Positions 35,520 through 44,425 are shown, numbered from the stretch's first letter. The stretch: 64,000 nucleotides of DNA from Prevotella intermedia ATCC 25611 = DSM 20706 (GCF_001953955.1 NZ_CP019300.1:1736001-1800000), one strand, 5' to 3'. Notes: generated by a model from the sequence alone, not told the origin. Made by a program: numbers and translations.

Positions 35520-36137
35520 ATGAAACAAATTCAGATTTCAGGTAAGAAGCGTGAGACCACAGGCAAAAAAGCCTCTAAGGAACTCCGCAAGGAAGGAATG
35601 ATTCCATGTAACCTCTACGGTGAAGCTAAAGCTGACGGAAAGCCAGTAGCTTTCTCTTTCGTAGCTCCAATGTCAGAGCTCCGCAAGTTGATTTACACTC
35701 CACATATCTATCTTGTTGAGTTGAATATCGACGGTGTAAACCACGCAGCAATCATGAAGGAAATTCAGTTCCACCCAACAACTGACGCTGTTCTCCACAT
35801 TGACTTCTACGAAGTAAACGAAAGCAAGCCTATCGTAATGGGCGTTCCTGTTAAGCACATTGGTCTTGCACAGGGTGTTCGCGATGGTGGTCGTATGAAC
35901 AAATCAATCCGTAAGATTAACGTTAGAGCACCTTACGCTCAGATTCCAGAAACTCTTGACATCGACGTTACTAAGCTTCGCATTGGCAAGAGCATCAAGG
36001 TTGGCGATTTGAGCTTCGAAGGTCTTGAACTCATAACATCAAAAGACGTTGTCGTTTGCTCTATCAAGAACACTCGTAACGCTGTTGCTTCTTCAGAAAG
36101 CGAGGAAGAAGGAAGTGAAGAAAGCGCAGCCGAATAA
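35520..36137 (+). CDS. rplY: Ribosomal protein L25 (CTC form)
   Basis: A 205-residue protein of the long L25/CTC type that binds 5S rRNA. The L25 domain (residues 1-92) begins MKQIQISGKKRETTGKKASK; the C-terminal beta domain (about 93-190) contains VKHIGLAQGVRDGGRMNKSI. The tail is very acidic (SSESEEEGSEESAAE). Codon choice is the most biased in the window (CGT/CGC, AAG, TTC), as expected for a ribosomal gene. Confidence 0.97.
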   Translation: MKQIQISGKKRETTGKKASKELRKEGMIPCNLYGEAKADGKPVAFSFVAPMSELRKLIYTPHIYLVELNIDGVNHAAIMKEIQFHPTTDAVLHIDFYEVNESKPIVMGVPVKHIGLAQGVRDGGRMNKSIRKINVRAPYAQIPETLDIDVTKLRIGKSIKVGDLSFEGLELITSKDVVVCSIKNTRNAVASSESEEEGSEESAAE

Positions 36138-36225
36138 AGTTGTAGGAAGCCTGAACGACTAACAAAGAAACTATCCGAAACAGATAAGAAGTATCTGTGC
36201 AACGGATAAAAACAGACAAATAATA

Positions 36226-36798
36226 TTGGACAAATATCTAATATGTGGCTTGGGAAACCCTGGGCGTGAGTACGAGAGGACTCGCCACAACACAGGATTT
36301 ATGGTATTGGACGCCTTTGCAAAGGCGTCCAATATTGTTTTTGAGGATAAACGTTATGGCTTTGTAGCTGAAACAACTCTTAAAGGGAGAAAGATAATAT
36401 TGCTGAAACCAACTACGTTTATGAACTTATCGGGCAATGCCGTGCGCTATTGGCTCAACAACGAGAAGATAGACGAAAGCCGTTTGCTTGTTATTTCCGA
36501 CGAACTGGCACTGCCGTTAGGTGCTTTCCGCCTGAAAGCAAATGGTTCCAACGGCGGGCATAACGGCTTGGGGCATATCCAACAGCTTATCGGACAGAAC
36601 TATGCGCGCCTCCGTATGGGCATCGGAAACGAATATCAGAAAGGCGGACAGGTAGATTGGGTGTTGGGAAAATACACCGAAGACGATATGAAAGTTCTGC
36701 AACCGAGTATCGACCTCGCTGTGGACATCATTAAAAGCTTCGTTCTCGCTGGTATCAACATCACAATGAACCAATACAACAAGTTAGGAAAGAAATAA
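36226..36798 (+). CDS. pth: Peptidyl-tRNA hydrolase
   Basis: A 190-residue enzyme that releases tRNA from stalled peptidyl-tRNA. Motifs: YLICGLGNPGREYERTRHNT with the catalytic His, KPTTFMNLSGNAVRYWL, and GSNGGHNGLGHIQQLIG. No in-frame ATG lies upstream, and the family N-terminus begins at a TTG at 36226, which is therefore taken as the start. It overlaps the next gene by one base (TAATG). Confidence 0.95.
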   Translation: MDKYLICGLGNPGREYERTRHNTGFMVLDAFAKASNIVFEDKRYGFVAETTLKGRKIILLKPTTFMNLSGNAVRYWLNNEKIDESRLLVISDELALPLGAFRLKANGSNGGHNGLGHIQQLIGQNYARLRMGIGNEYQKGGQVDWVLGKYTEDDMKVLQPSIDLAVDIIKSFVLAGINITMNQYNKLGKK

Positions 36799-37214
36799 TG
36801 GCAGATATAGCAAGAATAGATAAATGGCTTTGGGCAGCACGCATTTTCAAGACAAGAAGCATCGCTGCAGATGCCTGCAAGAACGGTCGTGTTACGATTA
36901 AGGGCATCAACGTAAAACCTTCGCACACTATAAAAGCAGGCGAAGTGATAAGCGTAAAGAAACCTCCCATTACCTATTCTTTCGAGGTCTTGCAAACCAT
37001 TGAGAAGCGCGTTGGCGCAAAACTGGTGCCCGAAGTCTACAAAAACGTTACCGATGCCAAGCAATACGAGCTTTTGGAAATGAGCAGGATTAGCGGTTTC
37101 GTAGACCGTGCACGTGGTACAGGTCGCCCAACAAAGAAAGACCGTCGCCAACTTGATGCCTTTGTAGACCCCACACTCTTTGGCTTCGACGATTTTGACG
37201 ACGATGAAGAGTAA
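36798..37214 (+). CDS. S4-domain RNA-binding protein, Hsp15-like
   Basis: A 138-residue protein. The S4 domain covers residues about 5-65 (ARIDKWLWAARIFKTRSIAA, NGRVTIKGINVKPSHTIKAG). The C-terminal part has the RGTGRPTKKDRR segment typical of Hsp15-like proteins and a very acidic end. In E. coli Hsp15 rescues blocked 50S subunits carrying peptidyl-tRNA. Its tight coupling to pth, which acts on the same kind of substrate, supports that role. Confidence 0.9.
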   Translation: MADIARIDKWLWAARIFKTRSIAADACKNGRVTIKGINVKPSHTIKAGEVISVKKPPITYSFEVLQTIEKRVGAKLVPEVYKNVTDAKQYELLEMSRISGFVDRARGTGRPTKKDRRQLDAFVDPTLFGFDDFDDDEE

Positions 37215-37234
37215 ACAAACACATTATATATAAT

Positions 37235-37816
37235 ATGGTGAACATTGCAATTTTTGTATCGGGCAGCGGTAGTAACTGCGAGAACATAATACGTTATTTC
37301 CAAACCAACGAGCAAGTAAACATTGCTTTAGTCGTAAGCAATCGTGCCGATGCGTACGCACTTACAAGGGCAAAGAACCTGAATGTGCCTTCGGTAGTAT
37401 TGCCAAAAGCCGACTTCAACAACGAAGAGAAGGTCTTAAAACTTATGGCTGACCACCGCATCGACTTCATTGTGCTCGCTGGTTTCCTACTTATGATACC
37501 CGATTGGCTCATAGCTGCCTACCAACGCCGTATGATAAACCTGCACCCTGCCCTACTTCCAAAGTTCGGCGGCATCGGTATGTATGGGCACCACGTACAC
37601 GAAGCCGTGCGCAAAGCCAATGAGACAGAAACAGGAATGACCGTTCACTGGGTCAGCAATGTATGCGACGGTGGCGAAATCATTGCACAATTCCGCACCC
37701 CTATCACACCAGACGACACGCCCGACGATATTGCCGACAAGGAACATATATTGGAAATGGAGCACTTCCCACAGGTTATCGAAGCGGTGCTGAAGCAAGA
37801 AGGACTTATAAAATAG
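37235..37816 (+). CDS. purN: Phosphoribosylglycinamide formyltransferase
   Basis: A 193-residue enzyme that formylates GAR with 10-formyl-THF in purine synthesis. Seen are NIAIFVSGSGSNCENI at the N-terminus (phosphate loop), the catalytic Asn-His in MINLHPALLPKFGG, then VHWVSNVCDGGEIIAQ with the catalytic Asp. Usual length for the family. Confidence 0.95.
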   Translation: MVNIAIFVSGSGSNCENIIRYFQTNEQVNIALVVSNRADAYALTRAKNLNVPSVVLPKADFNNEEKVLKLMADHRIDFIVLAGFLLMIPDWLIAAYQRRMINLHPALLPKFGGIGMYGHHVHEAVRKANETETGMTVHWVSNVCDGGEIIAQFRTPITPDDTPDDIADKEHILEMEHFPQVIEAVLKQEGLIK

Positions 37817-37838
37817 CAGCCAACACATTTTTAAAGTA

Positions 37839-38225
37839 ATGAACAGAACTTTCAATCATCGTGTGATGGTATTAGAATGGTGCGCCATTTTGCTTTTCAT
37901 AATGGGCACCCTCTATGGTTTTTGGCACAGAGACAATGTGGCATTGGTGGTGCTTGGCGCATTGTTTCTGATACTTACGACCGTCGCTTTAGACCGTGCG
38001 TTGCATACAAGCTACGTTATAGCCGACGGAAAGCTCACCATAAAGCAAGGCAGAATGGCGAAAACAAAGTGTATTGACATTGCAGAAATTGCCGAAATAC
38101 GCGAACTCCCATTGGCTTTCCGCCTCGGCAGCTACGTGCTGATAGAACTTAAAAGCGGAAAGATGCTAAGTCTGCAACCCGATAACAGCAAGGCTTTCAT
38201 CTCCACAATACAGAAATTATTATGA
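37839..38225 (+). CDS. PH-like (bPH2) membrane protein
   Basis: A 128-residue protein with two transmembrane helices in the first 55 residues and a bacterial PH-like domain after (SYVIADGKLTIKQGRMAKTK, IDIAEIAEIRELPLAFR). The layout matches YdbS/YdbT-type single modules. Function unknown. Stop overlaps the dacB start (ATGA). A protein of the same length and layout is encoded at 54136. Confidence 0.8.
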   Translation: MNRTFNHRVMVLEWCAILLFIMGTLYGFWHRDNVALVVLGALFLILTTVALDRALHTSYVIADGKLTIKQGRMAKTKCIDIAEIAEIRELPLAFRLGSYVLIELKSGKMLSLQPDNSKAFISTIQKLL

Positions 38226-39538
38226 AACTACGATACTTACAACTCCTGATACTTGCTGCATTGCTGGCTTTTCCTGTTCATGCGCAAGTAAAACTGGACA
38301 GTGCCGAAGTGGCACGCATACTGCAAGGAGCACCAGAAAAGATAGTTCCCCCCACGGAAGAACTATCGCCCGACAACGACGAAGAGGGCGAATCTACTAT
38401 CCTTCCTTTCCAAAACGACAGTCATTTATCGTGGCAAGAGAACGTTAAAGCGCATTTAGACGGTATTCTGCAAACAGACATTGCCACCACAATGCAGATA
38501 GGTGTAATGGTCTGGGACTTATCTGACGACAAACAAATCTACGGTTTCAACGAACGCACACAACTACGCCCTGCCTCTACAATGAAGTGCGTAACGGCAA
38601 TAGTGGCACTCCACCGATTGGGCAGCAACTACAACTACCGCACAGGAATCTACTACACAGGCACCATCGACGACTCTACGAGGGTGCTGAATGGCGACAT
38701 TTATTGCGTCGGCGGTATGGATCCAATGATTTCCAACAGCGACATAACCGCCATAGCACAGGCAATTAAAGACTTAGACATCAGCAGGATAAACGGCAGC
38801 ATCTATGCCGACCTTTCGTTTAAAGATAAAGACGAGCTGGGCAGCGGCTGGTGTTGGGACGACAAGAATCCAAGACTGCGTCCGCTATTGTTGGGCAAAA
38901 GCGACAGCTTCATAGGCACACTAATTCGCCGTCTACGCGAGCAGGGCATTGAACCTAACGGAATAATAGGCGAGCGCACACTTCCTGCCGATGCTACCCT
39001 CATTACAATGCGCACCCACAGCATTGGCGAGGTAATGCAAGATATGATGAAGAAAAGCGACAACCTTTATGCCGAGTCGATGTTCTACCAACTGGCAGCT
39101 GCCAATGGGGGCAAATGGAACTCGTCAAAGCAGGCAAGCAACGAGGTGAACGCACTGATACGACAACTCGGACTGTCGCCTTCCAACTACCGTATTGCCG
39201 ACGGCTCGGGGCTCTCGCTCTACAATTACGTCAGTGCCGAACTCGAAGTACAGCTGCTTCGCTATGCCTACACCCAACCGAACATCTACAACACGCTCTT
39301 GCCCACCCTTCCCATTGCGGGTGTAGACGGCACGCTGAAGAAGCGTATGCGCAACACACCCGCTGAAGGAAACGTGCGTGCAAAGACTGGAACCCTGTTC
39401 GGTGTAAGCTCGCTCGCAGGTTATCTCACTGCATCGAATGGGCACCGACTCTGTTTCGCCATCATTGTGAACGGCGGTATGAGCCAAGGACCAATGCGAA
39501 ACCTGCAAAACAAAATATGCGTGGCATTGAGCCAATAG
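38222..39538 (+). CDS. dacB: D-alanyl-D-alanine carboxypeptidase/endopeptidase (PBP4)
   Basis: A 438-residue periplasmic penicillin-binding protein of peptidase family S13, which trims and opens peptidoglycan crosslinks. A signal peptide covers about residues 1-21 (LLAFPVHA cleavage). The active-site triad is visible: SxxK as STMK at 119-122, SxN as SDN in MMKKSDNLYAESM, and KTG in RAKTGTLFGVS. The PBP4 insert domains between are shorter than in E. coli. Confidence 0.93.
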   Translation: MKLRYLQLLILAALLAFPVHAQVKLDSAEVARILQGAPEKIVPPTEELSPDNDEEGESTILPFQNDSHLSWQENVKAHLDGILQTDIATTMQIGVMVWDLSDDKQIYGFNERTQLRPASTMKCVTAIVALHRLGSNYNYRTGIYYTGTIDDSTRVLNGDIYCVGGMDPMISNSDITAIAQAIKDLDISRINGSIYADLSFKDKDELGSGWCWDDKNPRLRPLLLGKSDSFIGTLIRRLREQGIEPNGIIGERTLPADATLITMRTHSIGEVMQDMMKKSDNLYAESMFYQLAAANGGKWNSSKQASNEVNALIRQLGLSPSNYRIADGSGLSLYNYVSAELEVQLLRYAYTQPNIYNTLLPTLPIAGVDGTLKKRMRNTPAEGNVRAKTGTLFGVSSLAGYLTASNGHRLCFAIIVNGGMSQGPMRNLQNKICVALSQ

Positions 39539-39566
39539 TACAAACACAAAACAAATAAAAAACAAT

Positions 39567-40739
39567 ATGGAAATTATTATCACTTTCATCGAGAACCTTC
39601 TCCTTTCCTTAGGGCTTGAAGGCACCACCGTTGCCATTGTGCGCTACGTATTGATGATAGTCGTCGCCTTTCTTCTGGCAGGACTTTCAGGCTACATCTG
39701 TCGAAAGTTCATAGTGCCGTTGATAATCAAGCTTACTTCAAAAACAAACATAGAATGGGACGATATACTGTTCGACCGCACCGTATTATATACAGCCTGC
39801 AACATCGTTCCTGCTGTTGTAATCTGGGAACTTCTGCCAAAAGTATTCTTCCAATATCCTTTAGCAGAAGACATATTGCTACGTCTGACAGCCATTTATA
39901 TAGCCATCAATGCCACACGCCTTGTTTTACAGATTGTAGACCGACTTCGTTTCCTTCGTAAACAACAAGGAAATGCGAGTAGCCAATATCTCCGTTCATT
40001 CCTCGGCGTACTGAAAATCATTGTTGTTTTCATTACTGCCATCATCGTGGTAAGCATTCTTTTCAAGAAAAACCCAATGACACTGTTAGCTGGTTTAGGT
40101 GCTACCTCTGCCATCTTGATGTTGGTTTTCAAAGACACCATAGAAGGCTTGGTGGCTGGCATACGCCTTACAAGCAACGAAATGGTGCACGTGGGCGACT
40201 GGATAACCGTACCTGGCACACCTGTTGATGGCAACGTGGTAGACATTACCCTTACGACTGTGAAGGTGCGACAGTTCGACAACACTTACACAACCGTATC
40301 GCCACTCACCTTAGTAAATGGTTCGTTCAAGAACTGGAAAGGTATGCAAGACAGCGGTATGCGCCAAGTAAGCAAGAAAATATACTTCGACGTGCGCAGC
40401 ATCCGACTTCTTAACGACGAGACAAGGCAGAACCTGACAAGCAAGAATATGGTCTCGCCGAAAGAAATGGAAGGCGAAGTAGTGAACATCGGACTTTTCC
40501 GCCACTACATAGACACCTATCTAAGGAAGCGCGACGACGTAAACAAGTCGGCAACGCTTATGGTTCGTCAGTTGGAAGCCACGCAAAACGGTCTGCCCAT
40601 AGAGCTCTACTTCTTCCTCAATACTACAGAGTGGGTGAACTACGAGCAGAAAACGTCCGACATTCTCGAGCACATATATGCCTATGCCAACGAGTTCGGG
40701 CTACAGATATACGAGGGTTTTGCAGCCATAAACAAATAA
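39567..40739 (+). CDS. MscS-family mechanosensitive channel
   Basis: A 390-residue inner membrane channel. Three to four N-terminal helices are followed by the pore helix and beta domain: FKKNPMTLLAGLGATSAILM, then VFKDTIEGLVAGIRLTSNEM, VHVGDWITVPG and VVDITLTTVKVRQFDNTYTT. These channels release solutes under hypo-osmotic stress. Last gene of the rightward group, 28 bases after dacB. Confidence 0.93.
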   Translation: MEIIITFIENLLLSLGLEGTTVAIVRYVLMIVVAFLLAGLSGYICRKFIVPLIIKLTSKTNIEWDDILFDRTVLYTACNIVPAVVIWELLPKVFFQYPLAEDILLRLTAIYIAINATRLVLQIVDRLRFLRKQQGNASSQYLRSFLGVLKIIVVFITAIIVVSILFKKNPMTLLAGLGATSAILMLVFKDTIEGLVAGIRLTSNEMVHVGDWITVPGTPVDGNVVDITLTTVKVRQFDNTYTTVSPLTLVNGSFKNWKGMQDSGMRQVSKKIYFDVRSIRLLNDETRQNLTSKNMVSPKEMEGEVVNIGLFRHYIDTYLRKRDDVNKSATLMVRQLEATQNGLPIELYFFLNTTEWVNYEQKTSDILEHIYAYANEFGLQIYEGFAAINK

Positions 40740-40769
40740 AACTATACAAAATAAAGCAAACACAACGAC

Positions 40770-40803
40770 AAGGGCAACGAAACATTCGTTTCGTTGCCCT
40801 TAA
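40770..40803. terminator. Bidirectional terminator, GGGCAACGAA type 1
   Basis: A perfect 14-base stem (40770-40783 with 40788-40801) around ATTC. It closes mscS on the + strand and the first DUF4595 gene on the - strand. Near-identical stems follow the other two DUF4595 genes. Confidence 0.85.
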
Positions 40804-40836
40804 TTCTTTGATTATATGTTTCTATACTCTATTTCT

Positions 40837-41673
40837 TTACCAAACGATGTTTGAGTTTTCTCTTTCATCTTCACTTTTAATCACAATCTTAGTTGGGAAA
40901 CTGTCGTCGTTAAAGGTCCAATCGAAAGTAGTCTTATCGTTGTCCTTATCCATATTGTATATTGGCAGATGCTTGGTAGCCTTTCCCAACATTCCTGCAA
41001 AGTAGGCATACTGCAAATGGTCCAAATCTACACCCAAAACTCCGTCGAAAGCCATTAAGCAACCTTTATTCGCGATAGGCAAAGTTATCTTTTTAGAAGT
41101 ATAGTAAATCTTGTAATGGTCTGTTTCCTGACCGTCCTTTTCCGATATAGTTACTGTTTCTACGGCGTTGCCGCTATTGTAAGTAATGATAGACGATGTC
41201 TTAGTTCCACCTTTTGTCTGCACTGCCTTAACGAGCTGTCCATCAGAATTGTACTCAAAATTCCATGCTGTTGTTTTAGGATTATCTATTTTGTATTCGA
41301 TTTCGTCGCAGTATTTCACATATCCATCTTTGTTCAAGAACAACTTATACACTGTTCTGTTGTCGCTATCGGATACCGTCATCACTACGTTAGGTACATC
41401 TGTGGTTCCTAAAGTATTGTTATTGTAATCGAATGTAACTGAACTTTTCTCCTTTTTGTTGTACATAGAAGACAACCGACCTTTGAAATCTCGAGTAAAA
41501 ACGTAGCCGTCTATGACTTTAGGCATACCATTGACAAAGACCTTTTCAGGGTTTACCTCTACTTTACCCTTTTCTACATCTGGATTGTCTTTGTCATCAC
41601 CACATGAAACAAATGTAATAGTAGCGGTTAAGGCTATTGCCAAAAGCCATACAAAGTTAAATAATCTTTTCAT
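40837..41673 (-). CDS. DUF4595-type lipoprotein, paralogue 1
   Basis: A 278-residue exported protein. The signal peptide ends in a lipobox-like TFVSC, and acidic residues follow the Cys (CGDDKDNPD), which in Bacteroidetes often marks surface lipoproteins; surface location is inference. The body is beta-rich with YD/RHS-like phrases (RLSSMYNKKEKSSVTFDYNN, WNFEYNSDGQLVKAVQ), as in DUF4595. It shares GMLGKATKHLPIYN near the C-terminus with its two neighbours. Start is the ATG at 41673. No partner lipocalin gene in this unit. Function unknown. Confidence 0.8.
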   Translation of the reverse strand: MKRLFNFVWLLAIALTATITFVSCGDDKDNPDVEKGKVEVNPEKVFVNGMPKVIDGYVFTRDFKGRLSSMYNKKEKSSVTFDYNNNTLGTTDVPNVVMTVSDSDNRTVYKLFLNKDGYVKYCDEIEYKIDNPKTTAWNFEYNSDGQLVKAVQTKGGTKTSSIITYNSGNAVETVTISEKDGQETDHYKIYYTSKKITLPIANKGCLMAFDGVLGVDLDHLQYAYFAGMLGKATKHLPIYNMDKDNDKTTFDWTFNDDSFPTKIVIKSEDERENSNIVW

Positions 41674-41708
41674 TGTTTTTATATTCTTGTTATTAATTAA
41701 TTTAGCAA

Positions 41709-41716
41709 CAAAGGTA
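41709..41716 (-). promoter_or_regulatory. -7 box of DUF4595 paralogue 1
   Basis: TACCTTTG on the - strand. A block related to TTTTAGACTTTTTAAAGAAG lies 23 bases further upstream (41739-41764), as in the other two units. Confidence 0.65.
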
Positions 41717-41830
41717 TGAAAAAACACTTATAAAGATTAACTTTCTTCTTTAAAAAGTCTAAAACAATTTCTCTCTTGCCCTTATACTTACGCTTATAAA
41801 ACAAAAGAGATTATACTGTTTTCACGCAAT

Positions 41831-41862
41831 AAGGGCAACGAAGCGTTAGTTTCGTTGCCCTT
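41831..41862 (-). terminator. Terminator of DUF4595 paralogue 2
   Basis: AAGGGCAACGAA (41831-41842) pairs with TTCGTTGCCCTT (41851-41862). Same stem as at 40770 and 43287. Confidence 0.8.
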
Positions 41863-41896
41863 GATTCTTTTTTATATGTTTCTATATTCTATACCT

Positions 41897-42733
41897 TTAC
41901 CAAACAAAAAGAATTTGGTCTACATCCTCTTCGTCTTTAATAACGACTTTGGTTGGGAAACCGCCTTTATTGATGGTCCACTCGAAGCTTATTTTGTCGT
42001 TGTTTTTATCCAAATTATAAATAGGCAGATGCTTGGTAGCCTTTCCTAACATTCCTGCATAGTAGGCATATTCCAAATCGTCCAACTCTATACCTAAACC
42101 TCCACCAAAGAACATAATGCAACCTTTATTCACAATAGGCGAAGTTACCTTACTAGAAGTATAGAAAATCTGGTAGCGGTTTGTTTCCTTACCTTCCTTT
42201 TGCGATACAGTTGATGATTCTATAGCGTCGCCATTCTTGTAAGTAAGGGTATATGTTGTTTGGAATCCACTTTCCGACTGTACCGCCTTAACAAGTCGAT
42301 TGTCAGAGTTGTATTCCAAATTCCATGTTTTTGACTTAGCAATTTCATTTTTTTCGTACTCATATTCGTCGCAGTACTTCACATATCCAGCTTCATTTAA
42401 GAGTAGCTTATATACAGTTTTGCTGTCATCGTCAGTTACTGTCATCACTACATTAGGCACATCTGTGGTACCTAAAACATCGCTTTTATATTCGAATGTA
42501 ACTTTTATTTTCTCTTCTTTGTTGACTATAGAAGATACACGACCTTCGGCATCTAAAGTAAAAACAGAACCAGCCGCTTCTTTAAGCATACCATTGACAA
42601 AAACTTTTGCTGGGTTTACTTTTACTTTATTCTTATCAACAGGATCGTCTTTGTCCTTACCACATGAAGTAAATGTAATAGTAGCAGTTAAGGCTATCGC
42701 CAAAAGCCACACAAAATTAGATAATTTTTTCAT
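41897..42733 (-). CDS. DUF4595-type lipoprotein, paralogue 2
   Basis: A 278-residue protein, closely similar to paralogue 1 along its length, starting MKKLSNFVWLLAIALTATIT and with lipobox TFTSC followed by GKDKDDP. It shares VNPAKVFVNGM, LGTTDVPNVVMTVTDDDSKT and GMLGKATKHLPIYNLDKNND. It lies 23 bases downstream of the lipocalin-like gene and is co-transcribed with it. Function unknown. Confidence 0.8.
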   Translation of the reverse strand: MKKLSNFVWLLAIALTATITFTSCGKDKDDPVDKNKVKVNPAKVFVNGMLKEAAGSVFTLDAEGRVSSIVNKEEKIKVTFEYKSDVLGTTDVPNVVMTVTDDDSKTVYKLLLNEAGYVKYCDEYEYEKNEIAKSKTWNLEYNSDNRLVKAVQSESGFQTTYTLTYKNGDAIESSTVSQKEGKETNRYQIFYTSSKVTSPIVNKGCIMFFGGGLGIELDDLEYAYYAGMLGKATKHLPIYNLDKNNDKISFEWTINKGGFPTKVVIKDEEDVDQILFVW

Positions 42734-42756
42734 TGTTCTTATATTTTTGTTATTAA

Positions 42757-43137
42757 TTAGTTTACACGTTTATACACTATATCGGTACCACACTGATTGA
42801 GTGTTTGCTTTTCCTTGTTCAGTTCAAAAGTGTCGGTAAGTTCCATCTTTTCACCATCGAAAACACTTGTTCCGTGAATGGCAATAGTGCTGTCGTTCAC
42901 CTTTTGCCAACGGTCGTAAGGTAAAGTCGGCATATTGATAGAGGCTGCTACGCCGTTTTCCTTCAGCTCGATGCCTACTTCTGCCGTAGAATCGGTGGGA
43001 ACAATGGTTGTCCAGCGTCCCAAAAGGCTAACAGTATCTGCTTTTTCTACATTGCTTTTCTTCGATGCGTTTCCACAACTCGTAAAGATTACGGAAGTGG
43101 CGAATATGGCAAAACAAAGAAATACATTTCTTTTCAT
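42757..43137 (-). CDS. Lipocalin-like lipoprotein
   Basis: A 126-residue lipoprotein: signal peptide with lipobox FTSC near residues 18-21, then a small beta-rich domain (LLGRWTTIVPTDSTAEVGIE, MELTDTFELNKEKQTLNQCG) resembling the lipocalin-like families of Bacteroidetes. It is first in its unit, ahead of DUF4595 paralogue 2. A decayed copy lies at the same position in the next unit (44205-44400). Function unknown. Confidence 0.7.
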   Translation of the reverse strand: MKRNVFLCFAIFATSVIFTSCGNASKKSNVEKADTVSLLGRWTTIVPTDSTAEVGIELKENGVAASINMPTLPYDRWQKVNDSTIAIHGTSVFDGEKMELTDTFELNKEKQTLNQCGTDIVYKRVN

Positions 43138-43165
43138 ATTCTAATTATTCTAAATAATTCAGCAG

Positions 43166-43173
43166 CAAAGATA
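43166..43173 (-). promoter_or_regulatory. -7 box of the lipocalin-DUF4595 unit
   Basis: TATCTTTG on the - strand, 28 bases before the ATG at 43137. The shared upstream block lies at 43197-43222, 24 bases from the box. Confidence 0.7.
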
Positions 43174-43286
43174 TAAATAATTGCCTATACTATTAAACTT
43201 TCTTCTTTAAAAAGTCTAAAACTATCTTTCTTATCCTTACATTTTATTTATAAAATAAAGAGATTGTATTTCTTTTTAACATCGAC

Positions 43287-43318
43287 AAGGGCAACGAAGA
43301 TTTAGTTTCGTTGCCCTT
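43287..43318 (-). terminator. Terminator of DUF4595 paralogue 3
   Basis: AAGGGCAACGAA (43287-43298) pairs with TTCGTTGCCCTT (43307-43318); TCGATG and T-rich bases follow on the - strand. Confidence 0.8.
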
Positions 43319-43353
43319 GATTCTTTGTTTATATATTCGTATTTTGTGTTTTC

Positions 43354-44178
43354 TTACCAAGAAATTCTCTTCGTATCGTCGCCCTCTGAAAGACTCGTTG
43401 GGTAACCGTTCGCATTGAACTTCCATCTGAATGTTGTTACTTCGTTCTCTTCATCAATAGAACGTACAGGCAGATGCTTTGTAGCCTTTCCTAACAAGCC
43501 TGCATAGTAAGCAAATTGCAATTCCTCTACGTCGATGTCAAACGTTGTATCGAAGAACATCATATTACCTTTGTTCAAGATAGGCGAAGCCACAGTATTT
43601 GAAGTATAGTAAATATCGTGTCTGTCTTTTTCTCTTCCTCGCGATACAACCGACGTTCTAACGATGTTGCCACCCTTATAGGTAATGTGGGTTGTTTCGT
43701 ATCCGTCTTCCGAACTTACCACCTTGACGAGCTGTCCGTCAGCATTGTATTCAAAGTCCCATGTTTCTGACTTAGGAGCCTTGCCTCTTTCGTACTCGGT
43801 TTCATCGCAGTGCTGCACATATCCGTCTTTGTTCAAAAACAGGTTATATACCTTTCTGTCATCGTCGTCGGTTACTGTCATCACCACATCAGGAGCATTT
43901 GTATTGCCCGAATTGGCAGCTTTGTATTCAAATTCAACTTTATCTCTACCCCAAGATTTCTTCATGAGATATACCTGTCCTTGAGCATTTCTTGAAATAG
44001 AATAGCCACCTACAGCTTTAGGCATACCACCTGTGAAAACCTGAGTCAGGCTTTCTGATACATTAGCAGAGCTAATGTTCTCATGTTGCACATCATTATT
44101 ATTATCTCCACACGCTGTTAATGTTGTGGCACTTAACATTGCTGCCAAGAGCCACGCAAAATTAGATAATTTTTTCAT
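43354..44178 (-). CDS. DUF4595-type lipoprotein, paralogue 3
   Basis: A 274-residue protein, the most diverged of the three. Signal peptide MKKLSNFAWLLAAMLSATTL with lipobox LTAC, then GDNNNDVQHEN. It keeps VFTGGMPKAVGGYS, APDVVMTVTDDDDRKVYNLF and GLLGKATKHLPVRSIDEENE. Upstream, where paralogue 2 has a lipocalin-like gene, only a remnant is found. Function unknown. Confidence 0.78.
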   Translation of the reverse strand: MKKLSNFAWLLAAMLSATTLTACGDNNNDVQHENISSANVSESLTQVFTGGMPKAVGGYSISRNAQGQVYLMKKSWGRDKVEFEYKAANSGNTNAPDVVMTVTDDDDRKVYNLFLNKDGYVQHCDETEYERGKAPKSETWDFEYNADGQLVKVVSSEDGYETTHITYKGGNIVRTSVVSRGREKDRHDIYYTSNTVASPILNKGNMMFFDTTFDIDVEELQFAYYAGLLGKATKHLPVRSIDEENEVTTFRWKFNANGYPTSLSEGDDTKRISW

Positions 44179-44204
44179 CGTTCTTATACTTTTGTTATTA
44201 ATTA

Positions 44205-44400
44205 ATTAACTTGCACGTCTATACATTAATATAGGCGCCGTGCTGATTTTATGTTTGTCTCTTTATGTTTAGTTCAAGATGTTGGTAAATTTCATTTCTC
44301 TCACCACTGTTTTTCTTCGACGTGCTTTCAAAACCCGTAAAGATAACAGAAGCAGCAATATGCTAACAAATTGAAACTTTTTCTTTTATATTCTATTCAC
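44205..44400 (-). pseudogene. Decayed lipocalin-like gene
   Basis: The first part (44205-44305) matches the 3' end of the gene at 42757, and the second (44305-44400) matches its signal-peptide end: TTTTTCTTCGACGTG against TTTTCTTCGATGCG, then CCCGTAAAGATAACAGAAG against CTCGTAAAGATTACGGAAG. About 190 bases of the middle are missing and no start codon remains. It sits between promoter and DUF4595 paralogue 3. Confidence 0.7.
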
Positions 44401-44417
44401 CTATAAATTATTCAATG

Positions 44418-44425
44418 CAAAGATA
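44418..44425 (-). promoter_or_regulatory. -7 box of the third DUF4595 unit
   Basis: TATCTTTG on the - strand, with the shared upstream block at 44449-44474. The remnant gene lies between it and DUF4595 paralogue 3. Confidence 0.65.

Noticed and set aside
36226..36228. Annotation of pth from a downstream ATG
   Set aside because: That would remove the conserved YLICGLGNPG strand; the TTG start keeps the family N-terminus.
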